A stretch of 64,000 bases of DNA, from positions 2,542,001 through 2,606,000 of the forward strand of contig CAVUMC010000002.1 in NCBI GenBank assembly GCA_963742535.1. Direction: 5' to 3'. The translations under genes and the position numbers were made by a program. This document shows, piece after piece, positions 33,810 through 41,170 of the stretch. Each line of letters opens with the position of its first letter. Positions within the stretch are counted from its first letter, which is position 1. The notes below the pieces were generated by a model. It was not told the origin of the DNA. It ran no database searches and was given only the letters and a program-made list of their open reading frames with translations. Origin of the DNA: VRUE01 sp963742535. Its GTDB lineage: Bacteria > Actinomycetota > Thermoleophilia > Solirubrobacterales > 70-9.

Positions 33810-34015
33810 CGCTCCCGCCCTTCGATCAAATTTCGCCGAGCGTAAAGTCGAATTTGCCTGGAAAACATGGAAGACCTAAAAAGATCTCCCAACTTCCGTC
33901 CTTTGGTACGCCTGGAGTGCTAGGATGCCCGAAAATTCTGGAGCGATCAGAGAGATTGAGAGGACCCTGGGAGAGGGACCTCAGGGAGCTTCAAAGGGAG
34001 GAGCCCCGCCATAGC

Positions 34016-34088
34016 GCACCAGTGCCTTAATCGGTCAAAGGGCCGGCCTTAAAAGCCGGAGATCCGGGTTCGAGCCCCGGCTGGTGCA
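34016..34088 (+). tRNA. Class I-shaped tRNA with UAA anticodon
   Basis: 73 nt fold as a full cloverleaf. Acceptor GCACCAG/CTGGTGC with A73; D stem CCTT/AAGG around AATCGGTCA, with A14, G18-G19 and A21 in place; anticodon stem CCGGC/GCCGG with loop CTTAAAA; a variable region of only AGAT; T arm CCGGG-TTCGAGC-CCCGG. CCA is not encoded. The anticodon UAA should read UUA (Leu), yet bacterial tRNA-Leu has a long variable arm and this does not. The D stem is also unusual. It lies 31 nt upstream of an ArgRS-like gene on the same strand and is probably co-transcribed with it. Confidence 0.75.
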
Positions 34089-34119
34089 TCGGGAAACGAA
34101 CGGGGACCGGTGACCGGCT

Positions 34120-35790
34120 ATGGCGAGCAACCTTTTTGATCAACTAGACGAGATTTCAACGGGCGGCGAGCAGGAACGCCCGCTCTGGGCGGCACGCGCG
34201 CCCTACCAACCGCAGTCCGACCACGACCTGATGCTGGTGCCGCGGGTCAAGGGCTGGCAGGAGGACGCCGACGCGATCGCCGCCTTGGAGCGGATCGAAG
34301 CAGAGTCCTGGGTGGAGAGCGTCGATCGCGATGGCAAGCAGGTGCGCGCCGTCCTATCCAGCGATTGGGTCGAGACGACGGGGAGCGCGCTCGTCTCCGG
34401 CAATGGCGATTCGGCGCACACCGACCTCGCCTCCGGGCGGCGCTTCGCGCTCAACTTCTGGGACGCCAACTCGACCAAGGCGCTGCACATCGGCCACCTG
34501 CGCAACCTGGCCCTGGGCAACGCGCTCGGCTCGGCGCTGGCTGAGGCGGGCGGCAAGGTCGAGCGGCGCAGCATCATCTGCGACGTCGGCCGCAGCATGG
34601 GCGAGGCGATGGCGGGTGTGGTGGCGAGCGGTCGTCACACGCAGTCCTCGCCGGGTGGCGGCGAGAAGAGCGACCACTTCGTCGGTGCCTGTTACGCCGA
34701 TTACGTCAAGACCGGCCCCTCGCTGACCGGCCGCGACGACAACCCGGCGACCTCGCTCAGCCGCGAGGTCGACGTCCACCACGACTCGGCCGACGAGCTG
34801 CTGCAGCGGGTGCTCGACGGCGACCAGGAGGCGATTGAGCTCTGGTCGAAGACGCGCGCCTGGGTGATCTCCGGCCAGCGCAAGACCCTGGCCCGGCTCG
34901 GCATCTCCTTCGACCGCGTCTTCTTCGAGTCCGACTTCCTGCCCGAGGTGGCTGAGCTCTCCAACCTCGGCCTCGAGCACGGGATGCTGCAGCGCCGCCC
35001 CGACGGGGCGATCATCTACCTCACCGACCGCGAGGAGCTGGAGGAAATGCCGCTGCTGCGCGCCGACGGCCTGCCGACCCAGCACATGCGGGCGCTCGCC
35101 TACTGGATGGCGGCGCCGGACCTCGAAGGCACGACCTCGATCCAGGTCTGCGGGCTCGAGTGGGTGGCCCACGTCACCTGCCGCCGCCAGCTGATGGACC
35201 TGATGATGGAGAAGGGGGCGGGCGCCGACATCAACCACCCCGCCCACGACGTCTTCCACGGCATGGTCTCCAAACAGGCCGAGTCGGTCTCATCGAGCAA
35301 GAAGAACGCGCTGCTGATCGACGAGCTGGCGGAGTGGATCGAGACGGCGATGGAAGAGGAGGAGCGGGCTCGGGTGCGGCTCGGCCACCCGGTCTCCGAG
35401 GCGATCGTGCCGCAGGTGGCGCTCGGCTACTTCCTCATGCACACCAACACCAAACCGCTCGACTTCGAACCGGAGAAGCTGATGCGGCCCGAGCAGAGCC
35501 TCGGTTGGGACCTGGCCCGGGCTCGCGCCCACAACGGCGCCGGCGCCAACGGCCGCGCCGCCGAGCCGGCACAGGACCCCGACTACCGCTACGCCGTGGT
35601 CCAGTCGGAGATGTACCGGCGCCACCTGCAGCAGGCTGTCGAGCGGCTCGACGTCAGTCCGCTGGCCAAATACGCCGGCCACCTCTCGCGCTGGTACGTC
35701 GAGGAGGACCGCGAGCCGCACGTGCAGGAGGCGATCCAGGCGGCGCTGGCGCAAGCGGCGCGCGGCCTGGGATTGGAGACGGTCCGATGA
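34120..35790 (+). CDS. Stand-alone ArgRS-like class I aminoacyl-tRNA synthetase homologue
   Basis: 556 residues. FWDANSTKALHIGHLRNLALGNALG (about 113-137) is the class I HIGH motif in ArgRS context. HGMVSKQAESVSSSKKNALLIDELAEWI near 380-407 occupies the place of the KMSKS region of ArgRS. The C-terminal helices (VVQSEMYRRHLQQAVERLDVSPLAKYAGHLSRWYVEE) resemble the DALR anticodon-binding domain. The N-terminal 100 residues are divergent. It is too different to call the housekeeping ArgRS; it sits in a biosynthetic operon directly after an odd tRNA. No Shine-Dalgarno is evident. The stop overlaps the next ATG by 4 bp. It could charge the neighbouring tRNA or act as a tRNA-independent ligase. Confidence 0.78.
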   Translation: MASNLFDQLDEISTGGEQERPLWAARAPYQPQSDHDLMLVPRVKGWQEDADAIAALERIEAESWVESVDRDGKQVRAVLSSDWVETTGSALVSGNGDSAHTDLASGRRFALNFWDANSTKALHIGHLRNLALGNALGSALAEAGGKVERRSIICDVGRSMGEAMAGVVASGRHTQSSPGGGEKSDHFVGACYADYVKTGPSLTGRDDNPATSLSREVDVHHDSADELLQRVLDGDQEAIELWSKTRAWVISGQRKTLARLGISFDRVFFESDFLPEVAELSNLGLEHGMLQRRPDGAIIYLTDREELEEMPLLRADGLPTQHMRALAYWMAAPDLEGTTSIQVCGLEWVAHVTCRRQLMDLMMEKGAGADINHPAHDVFHGMVSKQAESVSSSKKNALLIDELAEWIETAMEEEERARVRLGHPVSEAIVPQVALGYFLMHTNTKPLDFEPEKLMRPEQSLGWDLARARAHNGAGANGRAAEPAQDPDYRYAVVQSEMYRRHLQQAVERLDVSPLAKYAGHLSRWYVEEDREPHVQEAIQAALAQAARGLGLETVR

Positions 35791-37970
35791 GCGGCGACGT
35801 GCCGATGCGGACGCTGCTGGTCGACAACCACGACTCCTACACCTACAACGTCTTCCACCTGCTGGCCGGGGTCTCCGGCGAGGAGCCGATCGTGGTCGAC
35901 AATGACGCCGTCTCCTGGCGGGCGCTGGAGCGCTGGGACTTCGACGCGATCGTGCTCTCGCCCGGGCCGGGGACGCCGGGCCGCTGGCACGACTTCTGCG
36001 TCTGCGACGACATCCTCCGCTTCAGCGAGATCCCGGTGCTGGGCATCTGCCTCGGCCACCAGGGCCTGGGGAAAATGCTCGACGGCGATGTGCGCAGCGC
36101 CCCCGAGGCGATGCACGGCCGCCTCAGCAAGATCTTCCACGAAGGCGACGGCCTCTTCGACGGGATCCCGCAGGGCTTCCCGGTCGTCCGCTACCACTCG
36201 CTGGCGATCACCGGCATGGGCGCCGACGGCAACGTCTGCGCCTGGGCCGACGACGGCGTGGTGATGGGGATCGAACATCGCCAGCGGCCGCTCTGGGGGG
36301 TGCAGTTCCACCCCGAGTCGATCGCCACCGACCACGGCGCCCGGCTGGTCGAAAACTTCTACGCGCTGGCGCGGGAGCGCAAAGCACCGCCGGTGCGGGC
36401 GACGAAGCGCCCGCAGAGTGCGCCCCGCCGGGACCAGGGTGTCGCCAGGCCTGGCGACTCCGACACGCGGCTGCTGTTGCGCACGGTCCCGGGCGAGGCC
36501 TCGACCGAGGCGCTCTTCGAACGGCTCTTCGCCGACGCCGAGCACGCTTTCTGGCTCGACAGCGCCGACGCCCCGACCCGCCTGGCGCAGAGCTCCTACC
36601 TCGGCACCAGCGCCGGGGCGGAGCGCTGCGTGCTCGAACACGACGTCGACGAGGGGGCGGTGACGATCCACCGCGCGGGCACGACCGCGATCGAACGCGG
36701 CTCTATCTTCGACGTGCTCGATCGCGAACTGGCAAAGAGGTCGATCGGGACCCCGGAGGACCGGATCGCGCCCAATCTGCTCGGCGGCTTCGTCGGCTAC
36801 CTCGGCTACGAGTGCAAGGCCGACTGCGGGGCGACCAACGAGCACAGCTCCGACGTGCCGGACGCGGTGCTGATGCTGGCCAACCGGATGGTCGCGGTCG
36901 ATCACGGCCAGCACCTCACCCACGTGCTGGCCGTCTGCACGGCCGATGAGGAGGCGGACGCCGAACTCTGGCTCGACGGGGCGGAGGCGACGGTGCGCGA
37001 GCTGCTCGCCGAGCCCCCGGCGCAACCCAGCCTCGCGGACCCCGCCTTCGGCGAGCCCAGCGCCGCCCACGTCAGCTTCGATTGCGGTCGCGGTCGCGAG
37101 CAGTACCTCGCCGACATCGGCCGCTCGCAGGACGAAATGGCGGCGGGCGAGTCGTATGAGGTCTGCCTCACCGACCAGATCTCAACCGACGCCAGTCCCG
37201 AGCCCTTCGACCTCTACCGCAACCTGCGCCGCTCCAACCCGGCCCCCTTCGCCGCCTTCCTCAAGCTCGGCGACGTCGCCGTGGTCAGCTCCTCGCCGGA
37301 GCGCTTCCTCTCACTCGACCACGAGCGCCGGGTCGAGGCGCGGCCGATCAAGGGGACGACCAGGCGCTCACCCGATCCGGCCGAGGACGCGGCGCTGAAG
37401 GCGGAGCTGACCAACGACGAAAAGACCTACGCCGAGCACCTGATGATCGTCGACCTGCTGCGCAACGACCTCGGGATCGTCTGCGAGGTCGGCAGCGTCG
37501 CCGTCCCCGAGCTGATGGTGGTCGAGGACTACGCGACCGTGCACCAGCTGATCTCGACCGTCGAGGGCAGGCTGCCCGCCGACCGCTCCGCCGCCGAGCT
37601 GACCCGCGCCTGCTTCCCCGGCGGCTCGATGACCGGGGCCCCGAAGCTGCGCACGATGGAGATCATCGACGACCTCGAGGACGAGGCGCGCGGCGTCTAC
37701 TCCGGGGCGATCGGCTACTTCGGCCTCGACGGGGTGATGGACCTCAGCATCGTCATCCGCACGATCGTCCTGCGCGAGGGGCGGACGACGATCGGCGCCG
37801 GCGGCGCGATCGTGATGCAGTCCGATCCGGTCGACGAGTTCGACGAGATCCTGCTCAAGGCGAAAGCGCCGATGGCGGCGATCGCCCGCACGGTCACTGG
37901 CAGCGATGCGCCCGATTCTTGGAGCGTCGAGCTGGAGCCCGCGCGGGCCCGGGCGGCAGAGGCGGCGTGA
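35787..37970 (+). CDS. pabAB: Fused aminodeoxychorismate synthase (PabA-PabB type)
   Basis: 727 residues. The N-terminal glutamine amidotransferase (about 8-195) has the nucleophile in GICLGHQG (Cys88) and WGVQFHPES. After a basic Pro-rich linker comes the chorismate-binding domain with LLGGFVGYLGYE, AGESYEVCLTDQ, SSSPERFLS, PIKGTTRR and GGSMTGAPKLRTMEII. PIKGT is the aminodeoxychorismate synthase form rather than the PIAGT of anthranilate synthase. It makes 4-amino-4-deoxychorismate from chorismate and glutamine. In secondary metabolism this feeds p-aminophenylalanine or p-aminobenzoate. Both ends overlap neighbours by 4 bp; a mutase domain two genes on points to the aminophenylalanine route. 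Confidence 0.9.
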   Translation: MSGDVPMRTLLVDNHDSYTYNVFHLLAGVSGEEPIVVDNDAVSWRALERWDFDAIVLSPGPGTPGRWHDFCVCDDILRFSEIPVLGICLGHQGLGKMLDGDVRSAPEAMHGRLSKIFHEGDGLFDGIPQGFPVVRYHSLAITGMGADGNVCAWADDGVVMGIEHRQRPLWGVQFHPESIATDHGARLVENFYALARERKAPPVRATKRPQSAPRRDQGVARPGDSDTRLLLRTVPGEASTEALFERLFADAEHAFWLDSADAPTRLAQSSYLGTSAGAERCVLEHDVDEGAVTIHRAGTTAIERGSIFDVLDRELAKRSIGTPEDRIAPNLLGGFVGYLGYECKADCGATNEHSSDVPDAVLMLANRMVAVDHGQHLTHVLAVCTADEEADAELWLDGAEATVRELLAEPPAQPSLADPAFGEPSAAHVSFDCGRGREQYLADIGRSQDEMAAGESYEVCLTDQISTDASPEPFDLYRNLRRSNPAPFAAFLKLGDVAVVSSSPERFLSLDHERRVEARPIKGTTRRSPDPAEDAALKAELTNDEKTYAEHLMIVDLLRNDLGIVCEVGSVAVPELMVVEDYATVHQLISTVEGRLPADRSAAELTRACFPGGSMTGAPKLRTMEIIDDLEDEARGVYSGAIGYFGLDGVMDLSIVIRTIVLREGRTTIGAGGAIVMQSDPVDEFDEILLKAKAPMAAIARTVTGSDAPDSWSVELEPARARAAEAA

Positions 37971-38512
37971 GCGCCATGGAGGCCAACGCCGACCCCTCGC
38001 TGACTTCGTCCTTTCGGGGGCATACGGAGTCAAAGGGACGAAGTCAGCAGGGGTGTGCGGTCAGGGTGGCAACTGAGGCTGACGTGGTCGCGGCGGCTGC
38101 GGGGATCGGGGAGCTGCTGGTTGAGCTCAGCGGTGGGGGGCCGGCGGCGGAGGAGCTGGAGCGGGCGACCGCAGAACTGGTCAGGGATCAGGGGATGGGT
38201 GCCCTGCTGGTGGCGGATGGCGGGGGCGAGGACGGCATCGTGGGTGTCCTCGCCGCCAGCTGGCAGCACGCTGTGCACGTACCCGGCCGCTACGGCACGA
38301 TCCAGGACCTCTGGGTTCACCCGGACTGGCGCAGCCGCGCGGTCGGCCGCGACCTGGTCGAGGCCTTCTGCGAGGTTGCTCGTGAGGAGGGGGCGAAGCG
38401 GATCGAAGTCGGCCTGCCGCGCGAGGACTTCGAGCGCATCGACGCCACCACAGCCTTCTATCGCGCCAACGGCTTCGAGCACCTTGGTCCCCGCATGCGG
38501 AGGAAGCTGTGA
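37967..38512 (+). CDS. GNAT-family acyltransferase
   Basis: 181 residues if translation starts at GTG 37967 (4-bp overlap with pabAB); ATG 37976 and GTG 38066 are alternatives. The first 30 codons contain a long RNA hairpin and look unlike a GNAT, so the true start may be the later one. The GNAT core is clear: GTIQDLWVHPDWRSRAVGRDLVEAFCEVAREEGA with the R-x-x-x-x-G acyl-CoA loop, then FYRANGFEHLGPRMRRKL. GNATs acylate amines; some related folds accept aminoacyl-tRNA. Here it may protect or conjugate the pathway amine. Confidence 0.8.
   Translation: MSAMEANADPSLTSSFRGHTESKGRSQQGCAVRVATEADVVAAAAGIGELLVELSGGGPAAEELERATAELVRDQGMGALLVADGGGEDGIVGVLAASWQHAVHVPGRYGTIQDLWVHPDWRSRAVGRDLVEAFCEVAREEGAKRIEVGLPREDFERIDATTAFYRANGFEHLGPRMRRKL
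37999..38048 (+). promoter_or_regulatory. Long hairpin between pabAB and the GNAT core
   Basis: GCTGACTTCGTCC-TTT (37999-38014) and AAAGGGACGAAGTCAGC (38032-38048) form a 16-bp stem with a single bulge and a 17-base loop. It falls in the doubtful first codons of the GNAT gene. It could attenuate or protect the message, or be a mobile palindromic element. Confidence 0.55.
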
Positions 38513-38573
38513 TCGCGGAACGACCAAGCGTGCATCTCTGGTTCTTCGCGCCGGGAGTGAAGCGGAGGTGGTG

Positions 38574-39566
38574 GTGTTGAGCGAGCTCCTCCTCGTCGAG
38601 CAGCGGGCCGCTGCGGAGGACGACGGCGCGCACTGGATCCTCGAAGGCGGCCGCATCCTGCCCGGCGCCGACGACAACCGGCGCATGGACGAGCTGCGCC
38701 GCGGCCTGTTGCGCCACGCCGGCGTGCGCGCCGCCGCTGCTGACGCCGACAGCGAAGACGTCGAGCAGACGCTCTGCGTCCTGCACGATCCCGACTACCT
38801 GGAAGCGCTGGCCGAGGTCTCGGTCGAGCCGGTGGTGATCCCGGAGCTGACCCCGCCCGGCCTGCCGCCTGACATCCCGGTCAGCGCCGGCCTGGTCGAA
38901 GCGGCGCGCGAGGGGGTGCGGACGGCGATCAGCGCTGCCGAGCGCCTGGTCGAGGGTGCCCGCTTCACCTACGCGCTCTGCCGCCCGCCGGGGCACCACG
39001 CCGGCCCGACCTGGTTCGCCGGCTACTGCTACCTCAACACCGCTGCCGCGGCGGTCCAGGTGTTGCGCACCGCGGGCGTGCGCCCGGTCGGCATCCTCGA
39101 CATCGACCTGCATTACCCCAACGGCACCGCGGCGATCGTGGCGACGATGGAAGACGCGACCCTGCACTCGCTGCACGCCTCGCCGGTGACCAACGTCGCC
39201 GGCGGCAAGGTCGAGGCAAGCGGCGAGCACGAAGTCGTGGTCGGCTTCGCCGGCAGCCCCGACGCCGAGGTCTACCTCACGGCCGTCGCCCGCTCGATCG
39301 AGGAGCTGGCGCGGGACTCCGCCGCCCTGGTCGTCTCACTCGGCTACGACATCGTCGCCGGCGATCCGCACGGGTCCTGGCAGTTCGAGCCGCCGATCTT
39401 CACCGAGATCGGCCGCCTGCTCGCCGCCGCCGGCCTGCCCGTCTGCGTGATTCAGGAGGGCGGCTACGCGCTCGACTCGCTGGCCGAGTGCAGCGAGGCC
39501 TTCGTCAACGGCCTGCTCGACGGTGCGCCGCAATCGCGGCGCGATCATGGAGTCGGTATCTCGTGA
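38574..39566 (+). CDS. Histone deacetylase/acetylpolyamine amidohydrolase family protein
   Basis: 330 residues from GTG at 38574 (GGAGG at 38564-38568; in-frame GTG codons at 38568 and 38571 and TTG at 38577 are alternatives). The arginase-fold metal site is intact: FTYALCRPPGHHAGP, GILDIDLHYPNGTA, LGYDIVAGDPHGSW, VIQEGGY. These enzymes remove acetyl or other acyl groups from amines. Paired with the GNAT upstream, it may deprotect an N-acylated intermediate. It overlaps the next gene by 4 bp and follows the GNAT by 61 bases. Confidence 0.85.
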   Translation: MLSELLLVEQRAAAEDDGAHWILEGGRILPGADDNRRMDELRRGLLRHAGVRAAAADADSEDVEQTLCVLHDPDYLEALAEVSVEPVVIPELTPPGLPPDIPVSAGLVEAAREGVRTAISAAERLVEGARFTYALCRPPGHHAGPTWFAGYCYLNTAAAAVQVLRTAGVRPVGILDIDLHYPNGTAAIVATMEDATLHSLHASPVTNVAGGKVEASGEHEVVVGFAGSPDAEVYLTAVARSIEELARDSAALVVSLGYDIVAGDPHGSWQFEPPIFTEIGRLLAAAGLPVCVIQEGGYALDSLAECSEAFVNGLLDGAPQSRRDHGVGIS

Positions 39567-41170
39567 CTGACAGCGGGCTGCAGGGATTCCGCGATCGGCT
39601 CAACCCGATCGACGAAGAGATCGCGCGCCTGCTCGGCGAGCGCTTTCAGATCTGCCGCGAAGTCGCCGAGTACAAGGAGCAGCACGGCATCGCGATGATG
39701 CAGCCGGCGCGGATGGCGGAGGTCCTCGACCGCTACCTCGCCCGCGGTGCCGAGGCCAACCTGCCGCCCGAGTTCACCGAGGCGCTCTTCGAGCTGCTGA
39801 TCGAATCGACCTGCAAGCTCGAGGACGAGCTGATGGAAGGGCCGGTTCCGCCGAGCGCCGCGGACGCGGCCCTGCCGCCGGGGCCCGAAGAGCCCGAGTT
39901 GACCCAGTCGATGCGCTGGGCGAGCGAGCCGCTGCCGATGCTCGAGCAGTGCCAAGAGCGCTACGGCGACACCTTCACCCTGCGCCTGCGCCACCTCGGC
40001 ACTTGGGTCGTGCTCGCCGACCCCGAGGACGTCAAAAAGGTCTTCTCGATCGACACCAACGAGCTCGGCGTCGGGGTGCCGAACCTGGCGCTCAAACCCG
40101 TGCTCGGCGGCCACTCGGTGATGCTCAGCGAGGAGCCCGAGCACATGGTCCAGCGCAAGCTGATGCTGCCGCGCTTTCACGGCGAGCGGATGCGCGAGGA
40201 CGCCGAGGCGATGACCGAACTGGCGCGGCGCGAAGTGCGCTCGTGGCCGGTCGGCGAGCCCTTTCAGCTCTGGCCGCGGATGCAGGAGCTGACCCAGGAG
40301 GTGGTGATGCGGGCGGTCTTCGGCGACGACGAGGGCAGGCTCGATCGCCTGCGCGGCCTGCTCACCAACCTCACCGACGCGATCAACAACGAAGACCGCC
40401 TGCACAAGCTCGCCCTGCTCGGGCCGGAGTGGCTCGAACGCAGCCCCGGTTGGCGCGAGGCGATGGCGCCGGTCGAGGAGGAGGTCCTGGCCGAGGCGCA
40501 CCGCCGCCGCGCCGAAGGCGAGGAGGGCCGTCGCGACGCGGTCTCGATGTTGGTCGAGGCCCGCCACGAGGACGATGGCTCGCTGCTGAGCGAGAAGGAG
40601 CTGCGCGACGAACTGCTCACCCTGCTCACCGACGGACCGACCTCGAGCTCACTGGCCTGGGTCTTCGAGCGCCTCCTGCGCCATCCGGACAAGCTCGCCC
40701 GCCTGCAGGAGGAACTGCTCGCAGGCGAAGGCGATGAGTACCTCGACGCCGTGATCAAGGAGACGCTGCGCCTGCGCCCGCCGGTCTCGGTCGTGGTGCG
40801 GCGGCTGCTGAAGCCGGCGACGCTGGGCGGCTATGACCTTCCCGCCGGCACCCTGATCGCGCCCTGCGTCTACCTGATCCACCACCGCGAGGACGTCTAC
40901 GAGAACCCGGGTGAGTTCATCCCCGAGCGCTTTCTCACCCAGCGGGCGGCGGTGCCGACTTGGATCCCCTTCGGCGGCGGTGCCCGTCGCTGCCTCGCCG
41001 CCAGCTACGCCGAACAGGAGATGAAGCGGGTCCTGCGCACCGTGCTCGAGGAGGTCGAGCTGGCGCCGGTCGAGTCGCAGGGCGAGCGGATCAGCCGCGC
41101 CGCGATCGCCTTCAGTCCCGCCGACCACGGCCTCGTCGTCGCCAAGCCGCGGACCCGGGCTCTCGCATGA
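39563..41170 (+). CDS. Chorismate mutase-type domain fused to cytochrome P450
   Basis: 535 residues from GTG at 39563 (GTGA overlap). Residues 1-92 are an AroQ-type chorismate mutase: FRDRLNPIDEEIARLLGERFQICREVAEYKE, then MMQPARMAEVLDRYL and LLIESTCKLEDELM. The catalytic Arg and Lys are in place. With an aminodeoxychorismate synthase upstream it is probably a 4-amino-4-deoxychorismate mutase (PapB/CmlD-like). After a Pro/Glu linker, residues about 115-535 are a P450: KETLRLRPPVSVVVRR (ExxR) and FGGGARRCLAA with heme Cys about 477. The I-helix reads TDGPTSSSLAW, with Pro where the usual acid sits. No break separates the domains, so this is a true fusion. Confidence 0.87.
   Translation: MTDSGLQGFRDRLNPIDEEIARLLGERFQICREVAEYKEQHGIAMMQPARMAEVLDRYLARGAEANLPPEFTEALFELLIESTCKLEDELMEGPVPPSAADAALPPGPEEPELTQSMRWASEPLPMLEQCQERYGDTFTLRLRHLGTWVVLADPEDVKKVFSIDTNELGVGVPNLALKPVLGGHSVMLSEEPEHMVQRKLMLPRFHGERMREDAEAMTELARREVRSWPVGEPFQLWPRMQELTQEVVMRAVFGDDEGRLDRLRGLLTNLTDAINNEDRLHKLALLGPEWLERSPGWREAMAPVEEEVLAEAHRRRAEGEEGRRDAVSMLVEARHEDDGSLLSEKELRDELLTLLTDGPTSSSLAWVFERLLRHPDKLARLQEELLAGEGDEYLDAVIKETLRLRPPVSVVVRRLLKPATLGGYDLPAGTLIAPCVYLIHHREDVYENPGEFIPERFLTQRAAVPTWIPFGGGARRCLAASYAEQEMKRVLRTVLEEVELAPVESQGERISRAAIAFSPADHGLVVAKPRTRALA

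Noticed and set aside
34016..34088. Reading the tRNA as an ordinary tRNA-Leu, tRNA-Arg or tRNA-Lys
   Set aside because: Leu would need a long variable arm; Arg would need C35 and A20; Lys would need UUU or CUU. None fits the visible sequence.
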